IMG/VR virus record: IMGVR_UViG_3300007513_000984
Span: 1-64,000 of that record
Source of the DNA: a virus
Strand: one strand, 5' to 3'
DNA length: 64,000 nt
The notes under the pieces were generated by a model, which ran no database searches, was not told the DNA's origin, and worked only from the letters and a program-made list of their open reading frames with translations. Shown piece after piece: positions 1-7,633 of the stretch (its first letter is position 1; each line of letters opens with the position of its first letter). The position numbers were made by a program, and so were the translations under genes.

Positions 1-1554
1 GTAAATGAGAAAATTCACTACAGTGGAAATTGGATGGAAAGTAATGATGATTTGCCATTTTTTACTCCGCACTATGCTAAGTTTCAATTAGTATTCACTG
101 AGATAAGTAAATCTTATACTGCTACAAACTTTGCAGTTGGTGACTTTGATGGTGATGGTGTTCAAGATATAATAATTGTAACTAATCCTAAACAACCTGG
201 TGTTTCATGGGAATTCGTTGGACCTGGTTGCGATACTTCGGTAGGAGCCTGTTATTCAAAGCAAGGTTCAATTAGTATGTTTTTCATTGACAAAACACCA
301 GCAAAACTGAGAGACGGAGTATACACGGATGCGATGTACCATGCAATTGATGTATCTGGTTTACTCGCAACTGATAATCCTATAGAGATGGATGGAATAG
401 CCACAACTGACACACACGTTGCTGACTTTAATGGTGATGGTAAGTTAGATATATTTGCTACTGACACAGGAACTGTTGATGGTAGTTTTGCAGGTAAGAA
501 TGACCTATACTTTTTATCAAACGAAGGTCCAGGTTGGACAGAGTCCACCCCCACTCATATTACTGGATTTGGAGTTAAGAGAGGATGGGGTTTAATTAAC
601 TTTTCTCACGGCTCAACAATTGGTGATATAGATGGTGACGGTGATATTGATATTGTCGTAACGAGTGTTGACTGGCATCATTCTAAACGTGGTGAAATAT
701 TATGTTACATCAATAATGGTTCTGGTCACATGAAAGTTCGTAAATGTGGTACTCAATGGGGTAAAACTGCCGCACTTGGTGATATGGATGGTGACGGTGA
801 TTTAGACCTAGTATGGGGTTCAGAGACCATGCCTTCAATTAAAATGTGGAACAGATATGATGTCGTGTCAGGTTGTGATAGAGGAAAATCAACTAAGAAA
901 TGTACTGGTGCATTCAATGGTATTCTGTTAAATGATGGTAAGGGCAATTTCAAAGAACGTTATGTTGAATTTGAAGATGCTAAGAGTAGTACAGGTTTTT
1001 ATTATTACTCAGTTCCATCAGCAAGAGTTTCTGACTTAGATGGTGACGGTGACTTAGATGTTGTAAGAATGCACGTTGGTCATGTTTATGCCGGTGCAGG
1101 TATGACTATCGAAGAAAATCTAGGTAACGGAAAATTCAAAACTGCTTATAGTTTAGAGTTTTGTAAGACACCGACATCTAAAGACAGATGGCCAACACAA
1201 GAAGGAAACTTACTCAACTGTTGGGCTAGTGACTTTAAGTTTGGCGATTTCAATAAAGATGGACTAGTTGATATTTACATAGATGGTCATAATGCTAACA
1301 AAAGTGAAGTTGTGAAAGATGGAGCAATTCTTCTTAGTAACGGTAAGTTTAATTATGATATTAAGTTGCCATCACCAGTTAGACATCCTGGCGGTTATGA
1401 TACTATTTCAGAAGACTATCCATTGTCTGAGTTGAAAATTCTTAAGAAGAATTATGCGGCCAAGATGGCATCTTCTAAAACACAAACTCAGGAAGAAGTA
1501 GAAGCCGAGATTGCGGCTTTTGAAGCCGAGTTAGATGCAATGATAGTTAAGTAA
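1..1554 (+). CDS. FG-GAP/VCBS repeat protein, 5' end cut by window edge
   Basis: The reading frame is open from base 1, so the first ATG (34) may be internal and the gene is probably partial. At least six copies of a calcium-binding FG-GAP-type motif occur, such as GDFDGDGVQD, ADFNGDGKLD, GDIDGDGDID, GDMDGDGDLD, SDLDGDGDLD and GDFNKDGLVD. This spacing is typical of a beta-propeller of integrin-alpha/VCBS type. Four cysteine-containing loops and a short charged C-terminal helix (last ~45 residues) follow. Such proteins usually mediate extracellular binding, so an adhesion or virion-decoration role is an inference. A terminator follows directly. No neighbour on this strand is visible upstream. 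Confidence 0.85.
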   Translation, partial: VNEKIHYSGNWMESNDDLPFFTPHYAKFQLVFTEISKSYTATNFAVGDFDGDGVQDIIIVTNPKQPGVSWEFVGPGCDTSVGACYSKQGSISMFFIDKTPAKLRDGVYTDAMYHAIDVSGLLATDNPIEMDGIATTDTHVADFNGDGKLDIFATDTGTVDGSFAGKNDLYFLSNEGPGWTESTPTHITGFGVKRGWGLINFSHGSTIGDIDGDGDIDIVVTSVDWHHSKRGEILCYINNGSGHMKVRKCGTQWGKTAALGDMDGDGDLDLVWGSETMPSIKMWNRYDVVSGCDRGKSTKKCTGAFNGILLNDGKGNFKERYVEFEDAKSSTGFYYYSVPSARVSDLDGDGDLDVVRMHVGHVYAGAGMTIEENLGNGKFKTAYSLEFCKTPTSKDRWPTQEGNLLNCWASDFKFGDFNKDGLVDIYIDGHNANKSEVVKDGAILLSNGKFNYDIKLPSPVRHPGGYDTISEDYPLSELKILKKNYAAKMASSKTQTQEEVEAEIAAFEAELDAMIVK

Positions 1555-1574
1555 TAGTTTCTAACTGTTAAATT

Positions 1575-1600
1575 AAAGCCCTCTTTATGAGGGCTTTTTT
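1575..1600 (+). terminator. Rho-independent terminator after the FG-GAP gene
   Basis: A perfect 9-bp stem (1575-1583 with 1589-1597) closes a 5-base loop and runs into a T tract. It lies 20 bases after the FG-GAP stop codon and abuts the 3' end of the convergent SGNH gene. It may act for both strands, but the T tract is better on the plus strand. Confidence 0.85.
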
Positions 1601-2369
1601 ATTGGTACCAATTAATTGTTTTTGGATATAGTATGTTGTCTACTAGATATTTGTTACCTTCTCTACTCCAGTGTCTATCTGTCTGACTTACATAAAACTC
1701 TTGTTTATCACTTTTTGAGTATTCATCGTGTATTATAAATTTTTCATCTTCTAACTTTTTAATCTCGTTCATTTCTTCATCTGATACACGTTCATGTGTT
1801 GTATAAAAAGACATAACATTAAAGTTGTGAAGTTGACTAAGAGTTTTAAGATGTTGCATAGTATGATTAACTTTTACAATAGTTTGAAATTCTTGAACTG
1901 CAACTAATTTATTTAAACTCTTAGCAAGAAATATTTCATCACCTACTGTGTTTTCTGGCTTTGGAACATTTTCTTTACCAGGTATATAATTATATGTGTG
2001 TTCCTCGTCTATCCAATATTGTACTCTTGCCTTAGATGTTATTCCAAAATAGACTGAATGTATCTTATCACTATACGAGTTACACCATTGTTGTAGAACT
2101 AACAATGAAGAATCAAGACTACCACCTGGTATTCCAATATTAAATATACCATATTCGTCAGACTTTTCTAATTTAGTTCCAAATTGAGAAGACATAGTAT
2201 CGTTGGCGTTAATGCCAGAACCATACACAAAACTGTCTCCTACAAACACTATATGCTTCTTTTGTAGTTCTTCTTTGTTTAATATACTACGAAGTTCAAG
2301 TGGTGTTGGAAAGAATTTGTAGTGGTCTATCAAATCTTGTGCTTTTGCTACTGAACTGTACTTTTTCAT
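1599..2369 (-). CDS. SGNH/GDSL-family hydrolase (esterase-like)
   Basis: This 256-residue protein has the SGNH hallmark blocks. VGDSFVYGSG places the nucleophile at Ser46. A glycine-rich block II (NIGIPGGSLDSS, ~77-88) follows. Near the C-terminus TDRHWSREG supplies Asp231 and His233, in the D-x-H-W form seen in carbohydrate O-acetylesterases/acetyltransferases of the AlgX/AlgJ type. No signal peptide or membrane segment is visible. A likely role is removing or transferring acyl groups on a glycan, which fits the neighbouring sugar-modifying genes, but the substrate cannot be read. The only upstream in-frame start is at 2369, and the late-promoter octamer ends just six bases before it. Confidence 0.75.
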   Translation of the reverse strand: MKKYSSVAKAQDLIDHYKFFPTPLELRSILNKEELQKKHIVFVGDSFVYGSGINANDTMSSQFGTKLEKSDEYGIFNIGIPGGSLDSSLLVLQQWCNSYSDKIHSVYFGITSKARVQYWIDEEHTYNYIPGKENVPKPENTVGDEIFLAKSLNKLVAVQEFQTIVKVNHTMQHLKTLSQLHNFNVMSFYTTHERVSDEEMNEIKKLEDEKFIIHDEYSKSDKQEFYVSQTDRHWSREGNKYLVDNILYPKTINWYQ

Positions 2370-2374
2370 ACATG

Positions 2375-2382
2375 TATTTATA
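2375..2382 (-). promoter_or_regulatory. T4-late-like promoter octamer for the SGNH gene
   Basis: TATAAATA reads on the minus strand, six bases from the start codon at 2369. A start site at the usual distance would give an almost leaderless mRNA. It lies back-to-back with the plus-strand octamer at 2384-2391. Confidence 0.45.
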
Positions 2383-2383
2383 T

Positions 2384-2391
2384 GATAAATA
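2384..2391 (+). promoter_or_regulatory. T4-late-like promoter octamer for the cupin operon
   Basis: GATAAATA reads on the plus strand 37 bases upstream of the cupin start codon. A Shine-Dalgarno-like AAGGTAG lies near 2415. The same octamer recurs before several virion genes in this window. Confidence 0.5.
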
Positions 2392-2427
2392 TAATTATAT
2401 ACAGAGTTAATAAAAGGTAGATATTAT

Positions 2428-2808
2428 ATGCATATTCGTAAACTTGACCCAGAAATCAATCCAATCACACTAAAAGATGGTAGAGGTGGAATATTCACAT
2501 ACTATCCAGAACAAGGTGACCCGATTGTAGAATGGAGTTATATTGTAACACTCAAAGGTTCACAACGTGGACATCACTATCATAAAGAGTTTGATGAATA
2601 CATTATGTTTGTAGATGGCAACGGTGTATACTTAGAGTTACAAGACGATGGCTCTGAGATACCAACGGCTGTTTCTTCGGGTGATTGTGTTTACTTACCA
2701 AAGAATGTTGCACATACATTTATTCCAATGTCAGATTGTAAGATGATTGCTATGATAACAAAGAAGTGGAATGATTGTGACGAACCTATCACTAGAGCAG
2801 GCGAGTAA
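2428..2808 (+). CDS. Cupin-fold protein, sugar isomerase/epimerase-like
   Basis: A 126-residue single-domain cupin. Motif 1 fits G-x5-H-x-H-x4-E-x6-G, with metal-ligand candidates His50, His52 and Glu57. Motif 2 contains GDCVYLPKNVAH with His96. Size and fold fit small sugar-active cupins such as the FdtA/QdtA 3,4-ketoisomerases or phosphomannose-isomerase-like proteins. The exact activity cannot be fixed by eye. The stop overlaps the start of the methyltransferase gene by one base (TAATG), implying translational coupling. It is the first gene of a three-gene plus-strand operon for nucleotide-sugar conversion. Confidence 0.75.
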   Translation: MHIRKLDPEINPITLKDGRGGIFTYYPEQGDPIVEWSYIVTLKGSQRGHHYHKEFDEYIMFVDGNGVYLELQDDGSEIPTAVSSGDCVYLPKNVAHTFIPMSDCKMIAMITKKWNDCDEPITRAGE

Positions 2809-4010
2809 TGATAATTAACATAAGAGATACCTGTAGAGTTTGCGACAGTAAACTTAAACCAGTTGTTGACTTTGGTGAAATATGTATTAACGATTTCCCT
2901 CAATCTAGTCAAGACCCTACTTCATCTGCACCAATGGTGTTAGACCAGTGTGAGAAGTGTGACTTAGTTCAACTTCGTCATACTGTTGACCCAAAAGTTT
3001 TATATGGCGAACACTACTGGTATGAAAGTGGATTAAATCCAAAACTAAAGAACAATCTAATTGACATAGCAAATATTATTAACGAACATACTGATGCTAA
3101 CGATACAGTATTAGACATTGGAGCAAACGATGGCTCTTTGTTAGAGGGAGTATCAGACGATAGAGTTAGAGTTGGTTGTGAACCAGCACCGAACTTATGG
3201 AACAAGTTAAAAGACAATTGTGATATAATGATTCCAGAAATGTGGGACCATAAATATCTTGACCAATATATCTGCACTCATCCGTCAACAGAATATATAA
3301 ACAACAAAGCAAAGGCAATCACCGCTATTGGTATGTTTTATGATATGGATAATCCAAATGATTTCATATCAAGTGTGAAAGAAGCATTAACTCACGATGG
3401 CATTTTTATTGCACAGTTAATGACACTTGCACCTATGTTAAGAATGAGAGATTTAGGCAATGTATGTCACGAACATTTAGAATATTATTCATATGCAAGT
3501 CTTGTAGAATTGTATGAACGAAACGGATTAGAGATATATCACGTTGAAGAAAATGACATACAAGGTGGAAGTTATCAATTGTGGGCAAGACATTTAGACG
3601 GTGGTAGTATTTCATATGATGAAGATATATCAACACTGAAAGATTTCTTCTCAGAGATTGAACACAATGGCAAAGTTCTAAGAGATACACTTGAAACATA
3701 TAACGACAAGAACTGTTATGTATATGGTGCAAGTACAAAAGGCAACACAATGTTACAACTATGGAAATTAGGAAAATACTTTAAGGGTGCGGCAGAAATT
3801 CATCCAGATAAAGTAGGCAGAGTTACAGTTGGAACTAATATTCCAATCGTACACGAAGATGATGCGAAACAAGATGCTGACTTATTCTTTGTTCCTAACT
3901 TTGGATTCAAAGACATGTTTGTAGAAAAAGAAAAAGAATGGATAGATAATGGAGGCACAATGGTATTCGCTATGCCTGATGTAGAAATTATAAGAGGTAA
4001 TAACAAATGA
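2808..4010 (+). CDS. Sugar C-methyltransferase, class I SAM-dependent
   Basis: 400 residues. The N-terminus has a zinc-site pattern (Cys9, Cys12, Cys48, Cys51) typical of the TylCIII/NovU-type nucleotide-sugar C-methyltransferases. A SAM-binding motif VLDIGANDGS lies at ~101-110, a conserved CHEHLEYYS segment in the middle, and a C-terminal segment with YGASTKGNT. This three-part order is characteristic of that family, which methylates a keto-sugar carbon. The gene is translationally coupled on both sides: TAATG with the cupin upstream and a 4-base ATGA overlap with the epimerase downstream. Together the three could make a branched or deoxy sugar. Confidence 0.8.
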   Translation: MIINIRDTCRVCDSKLKPVVDFGEICINDFPQSSQDPTSSAPMVLDQCEKCDLVQLRHTVDPKVLYGEHYWYESGLNPKLKNNLIDIANIINEHTDANDTVLDIGANDGSLLEGVSDDRVRVGCEPAPNLWNKLKDNCDIMIPEMWDHKYLDQYICTHPSTEYINNKAKAITAIGMFYDMDNPNDFISSVKEALTHDGIFIAQLMTLAPMLRMRDLGNVCHEHLEYYSYASLVELYERNGLEIYHVEENDIQGGSYQLWARHLDGGSISYDEDISTLKDFFSEIEHNGKVLRDTLETYNDKNCYVYGASTKGNTMLQLWKLGKYFKGAAEIHPDKVGRVTVGTNIPIVHEDDAKQDADLFFVPNFGFKDMFVEKEKEWIDNGGTMVFAMPDVEIIRGNNK

Positions 4011-4921
4011 AAATAGCAATAACAGGTGGTGCAGGATATGTTGGATGTAGACTTAGTGAACACTTTCTAAAACAAGGTCACGAAGTTATATGTATTGATT
4101 GGATGCGATGGGGAGTTACTCCGATATTGAATATCATAGACCATCCCAACTTTCATCTTCACGTCATGGACATTCGCAACAAAGAAGTTGAGGCTGTAAT
4201 AAAATCAGCAGATGCAGTTATTCATCTAGCAGGCATTGTTGGTTATCCAGCGTGTGATGCCGAGCCAATACTAGCACACTCTATCAATGTTGAAGCAACG
4301 AAACGAGTCATAGATGCAACTGGTGATAAACCATTTGTGTATGCAAGTACAGGCAGTGTATATGGCGCCCTTAATAGTACTTGTACAGAAGACTCAGAAA
4401 CAAATCCAATCAGCAAGTATGCAGAATATAAATTACTGGGTGAAGAATACTCAGGAGACAATTCAGTTATTCTTAGACCAGCAACTGCGTTCGGTGTCAG
4501 TAATAGATTACGAAATGATTTACTCATCAATGACTTTGTTAATCAAGCAGTTAATGTGGGAGAACTAGTATTGTTTGAAGGTCACTTCAAAAGAACATTT
4601 CTAAGTATCAACGATTTAGTTCGAGGCTTTGCTATGGGCATAGAGAAGTATGACGAGATGAAAGGTGAAGTTTGGAACGTTGGTGATGAAACTCTTAATC
4701 ATACAAAGTTAGACATAGCAACTACTATTCAAAAATATATTGACTATGACCTTGAAGTGAACACAACATTAGAACATGATAAGGATGGAAGAAATTACTT
4801 TGTTGATTATTCTAAGATAAAAGAACGTACAGGATTTGTAGCAACAGAAACACTTGACTCTGGTATATTAAATCTTGTTACACTCTATAAGGCCAGTTCT
4901 CACAATCTTACATATAGATAG
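4007..4921 (+). CDS. NAD(P)-dependent sugar epimerase/dehydratase (extended SDR)
   Basis: A 304-residue extended short-chain dehydrogenase. The Rossmann motif is GGAGYVG at residues 7-13, the serine region is YASTGSVYG at ~112-120, and the catalytic pair is Tyr138-x3-Lys142. These fit nucleotide-sugar 4-epimerases, 4,6-dehydratases or 4-reductases. The substrate is not determined. It ends the plus-strand operon, and its last ~54 bases overlap the 3' end of the convergent aminotransferase gene. Confidence 0.8.
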   Translation: MKIAITGGAGYVGCRLSEHFLKQGHEVICIDWMRWGVTPILNIIDHPNFHLHVMDIRNKEVEAVIKSADAVIHLAGIVGYPACDAEPILAHSINVEATKRVIDATGDKPFVYASTGSVYGALNSTCTEDSETNPISKYAEYKLLGEEYSGDNSVILRPATAFGVSNRLRNDLLINDFVNQAVNVGELVLFEGHFKRTFLSINDLVRGFAMGIEKYDEMKGEVWNVGDETLNHTKLDIATTIQKYIDYDLEVNTTLEHDKDGRNYFVDYSKIKERTGFVATETLDSGILNLVTLYKASSHNLTYR

Positions 4922-5953
4922 TACATCTAATCTAGTCAAGTCTGCTTGCCCTGGTAAATGTAATCCCATTTTTGCTATGTAATCAGTATTAGGAGTTGGA
5001 GTTTTCCATTGACTATGAAATGGTTGGTCACATAAACTATAATATACTGCTCTGCATCCTATTCCATTTTCTCTAAGATAATTTGCTAATGCATCTCTGT
5101 TGTCAACTAATATTTCTGGATAAGTTGGCGTTGTATAAAGTAAATCAGTAGAAACAAAATCACAAACATCGTGTAAACCCTCAGTGTACGCATCATAGAT
5201 ATCTTTCTTATGTTCAACAATACTAGGCAACTTTTTCATTTGTGCAACACCGAATGCGGCTTGAATGTCTGTAAACTTAAAGTTCATACCCATTACATTG
5301 TAGACCTCACCCACAGCAACCGTTCTACCAAAGTTCTTTATGGTATGAATTTTCTTACTCAGTTCTTCATCATTGGTGATAATACAACCACCTTGTCCTG
5401 TTGTGATAATCTTCGGAGCACCAAAACTGAATATTCCAAGATGACCCATTGTACCAATATGATTTTCTTTATGCCAACTTCCTAATGCTTGGGCACTATC
5501 TTCAATTACAAATCTTCCTTCACTACGCAACTTTGCTATATGTAACCATGCATCATCTGGATATCTTCCATTGATACTTGTAACAAACACAACACGACAA
5601 TCATCGGGTATACTTTCAAAGTCAATAGTATAAGAAGACTGGTCAACGTCAACTATAACTGGTGTTGCTCCCATTAGAATAGCACCATTAGCCGTAGCGG
5701 CCTGTGTATAGGCACTTACAGCAAATCTTTCATTAGGTTTTATATCAGCAACCATCGAAGCAATTAAAAGTCCAGTTGTAGCACTTGTTACCATGTGTGC
5801 ATATTTGGCGCCAGTGTAATCACATATCATTTGTTCCATCTCTCTGGTTTTGGTGTGTTCCATTATCCACCCACCAGAGGTGATATACTCTGTTACACTT
5901 TCTATTTCTTCTTCCCCATATACTGGGTTCATATGGCTGTTAGGCGTTATCAT
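4868..5953 (-). CDS. DegT/DnrJ/EryC1/StrS-type PLP sugar aminotransferase
   Basis: 361 residues with family hallmarks: the EDSAQALGSW segment (Asp152) and the PLP-lysine region FSFGAPKIITTGQGG with Lys181. These enzymes transfer an amino group to a keto-sugar nucleotide, or in some subfamilies dehydrate it. It is the last gene of the long minus-strand operon. It overlaps the upstream GDP-fucose-synthase-like gene by 14 bases and the convergent epimerase gene by 54 bases at the 3' end. A second start at 5932 is possible, but 5953 matches the dense overlapping style of the operon. Confidence 0.85.
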   Translation of the reverse strand: MITPNSHMNPVYGEEEIESVTEYITSGGWIMEHTKTREMEQMICDYTGAKYAHMVTSATTGLLIASMVADIKPNERFAVSAYTQAATANGAILMGATPVIVDVDQSSYTIDFESIPDDCRVVFVTSINGRYPDDAWLHIAKLRSEGRFVIEDSAQALGSWHKENHIGTMGHLGIFSFGAPKIITTGQGGCIITNDEELSKKIHTIKNFGRTVAVGEVYNVMGMNFKFTDIQAAFGVAQMKKLPSIVEHKKDIYDAYTEGLHDVCDFVSTDLLYTTPTYPEILVDNRDALANYLRENGIGCRAVYYSLCDQPFHSQWKTPTPNTDYIAKMGLHLPGQADLTRLDVLSICKIVRTGLIECNKI

Positions 5954-6848
5954 AATACCATCCGTATGTTTCTGTTAGTGCTTCTTCTAATGTATATTTT
6001 GGTGTCCATCCTAGTTCTTTCAACCTTGAATTATCAATTGCTCTGTTTTTAATTCCTTCTGGTCTATCAGTGTTATACCACAATCTACCTTTGAATCCAC
6101 TTATTGTTTTTAATGTTTCTGCTAAAGTTCTAATAGAAGTTTCAACTCCACTAGCAACGTTAACTGTATCATATTTATTGTTGTTTAGAATTATATCCAT
6201 TGCACTTATGGCATCCTTGATATAAATCAAATCTCTACTTTGATTACCGCTTCCCCATATTTCAATCTCAGTGTGGTCTTCTTTAACTGCTGTAACAAAC
6301 TTTTGCATTAACGCACCAATTACGTGTGCGTGTTCTCCTGTTCTATCATTTGGTCCAAACATATTAGAGTTTATTGCAGTACGCCAATGTGTTCCTGCCT
6401 TTTCATTCTTTGCTCTACACTGATACATGCCCATTAACTTTGGCATTGCTGTTGGTAAATATGTCTTGTGTGGTTCACCTTCCATTAGTTGGTCTTCATT
6501 ATATGGTTGACTTCCCTCTGCTGGATAACTACAAGTGCTTCCTTGTAACAGCACTCTATCTATACCAAACTCAGAACACACATCAAATATATTATTCTGA
6601 ATAGTCAAATTCTTTATCATCAGTTCATAACTTTTATCTAAGTCTTCTTGTAGACCACCAACTGTGGCCGCATTGATGATTACGTGTGTTGGCAATCCAT
6701 ATGTTCTTCCTAATCTCATAAATTCTCTGATTGTACTAGTCAGGTCACTATAGTTAACTGTGTCTGTATTGCCACCTAGAGAATTACTAATTACATTACT
6801 GTAATGTGTTCCTACTAATCCTCTATTTCCTGCTATATAATATTTCAT
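5940..6848 (-). CDS. GDP-L-fucose synthase-like epimerase/reductase with altered active site
   Basis: 302 residues that follow the GDP-4-keto-6-deoxymannose epimerase/reductase (Fcl/WcaG) plan. They include an N-terminal AGNRGLVG dinucleotide motif, GSTCSYP (Ser104, Cys106), a FGPNDR block, AHVIGAL (active-site His) and IWGSGNQSRDLIYI. The catalytic Y-x3-K motif appears as T-A-M-P-K (Thr133, Lys137), so the usual tyrosine seems replaced. It overlaps its upstream neighbour by 4 bases (ATGA). It may be a divergent active enzyme, or it may have lost reductase activity. Family assignment is strong but activity is uncertain. Confidence 0.8.
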   Translation of the reverse strand: MKYYIAGNRGLVGTHYSNVISNSLGGNTDTVNYSDLTSTIREFMRLGRTYGLPTHVIINAATVGGLQEDLDKSYELMIKNLTIQNNIFDVCSEFGIDRVLLQGSTCSYPAEGSQPYNEDQLMEGEPHKTYLPTAMPKLMGMYQCRAKNEKAGTHWRTAINSNMFGPNDRTGEHAHVIGALMQKFVTAVKEDHTEIEIWGSGNQSRDLIYIKDAISAMDIILNNNKYDTVNVASGVETSIRTLAETLKTISGFKGRLWYNTDRPEGIKNRAIDNSRLKELGWTPKYTLEEALTETYGWYYDNA

Positions 6849-7633
6849 TTATTAAACCTATTACTATTTGTTATTACAAAATAATCATATAATGAACGTT
6901 TCTGTGTTACTCCCCAATGACAAATCTTTTGATGCTCTCTCACTAATCTAAGTTCTTCTTTAAATCCTGGCATAGTATATGCAAATGGATACGGTTGCAT
7001 AACTGCCATACCATTTGGAGTAAGATACTTTCTTATATTTTCTATGAAAAATAAAAGTTCTTCAGTGTTATATGGAGAAAAGAATGAATGTGTTTCACCG
7101 TCTTTGTCCATAACCCAAAACTCATTTTCTAAAAGTCCTTTGTGATATCTTATTACTCTGTTTGAATTCCAAAGCATGTTTGTCTGTGTTGCTAAAATCA
7201 AATCATATTTTTTATTTAAAACAAATTCTTCTTTTGGTTTTACATGTAGGTCAATAGGTGCAACTCCCATTTCTTTCCACACAAGTTCTAGTTCATACAA
7301 ATGTTCACTTGCTTCTGTACTAGAGTTTGTACACTCTACATTAGTAAACCCATGCTCTTTAAGAAAATGTGGAATGAATCCGAATTGTGTACCCATATCA
7401 AGAATAGCAAGGTCTTTTGATGCGTCTGAAAGTTTTACATTCTCCATAATCTCTATATGATAATTCCAAAAATCTACATTTAGTTTCTCTTCAAAATTGC
7501 TTCTATGCATCTCTATTCTATTTGAACAGTTTGCTATATTTGGATAATTCTTAGAAAAATTAGTAAGATACTTTTCGAAAGACTCTTGTATATCTAATGA
7601 TAAAATTTTATAATATTTATTCGCTGATTTCAC
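6845..7633 (-). CDS. Class I SAM-dependent methyltransferase
   Basis: 262 residues. A glycine-rich SAM-binding motif, ILDMGTQFGFIP, lies at ~77-88, followed by an acidic strand-2 region and a motif-IV-like YDLILATQTN. The start is GTG at 7633, preceded by GGAG five bases upstream, because no ATG lies near. This overlaps the upstream gene by 17 bases. The substrate is unknown; a sugar or glycan methyl acceptor is suggested only by the neighbours. Confidence 0.65.
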   Translation of the reverse strand: MKSANKYYKILSLDIQESFEKYLTNFSKNYPNIANCSNRIEMHRSNFEEKLNVDFWNYHIEIMENVKLSDASKDLAILDMGTQFGFIPHFLKEHGFTNVECTNSSTEASEHLYELELVWKEMGVAPIDLHVKPKEEFVLNKKYDLILATQTNMLWNSNRVIRYHKGLLENEFWVMDKDGETHSFFSPYNTEELLFFIENIRKYLTPNGMAVMQPYPFAYTMPGFKEELRLVREHQKICHWGVTQKRSLYDYFVITNSNRFNK

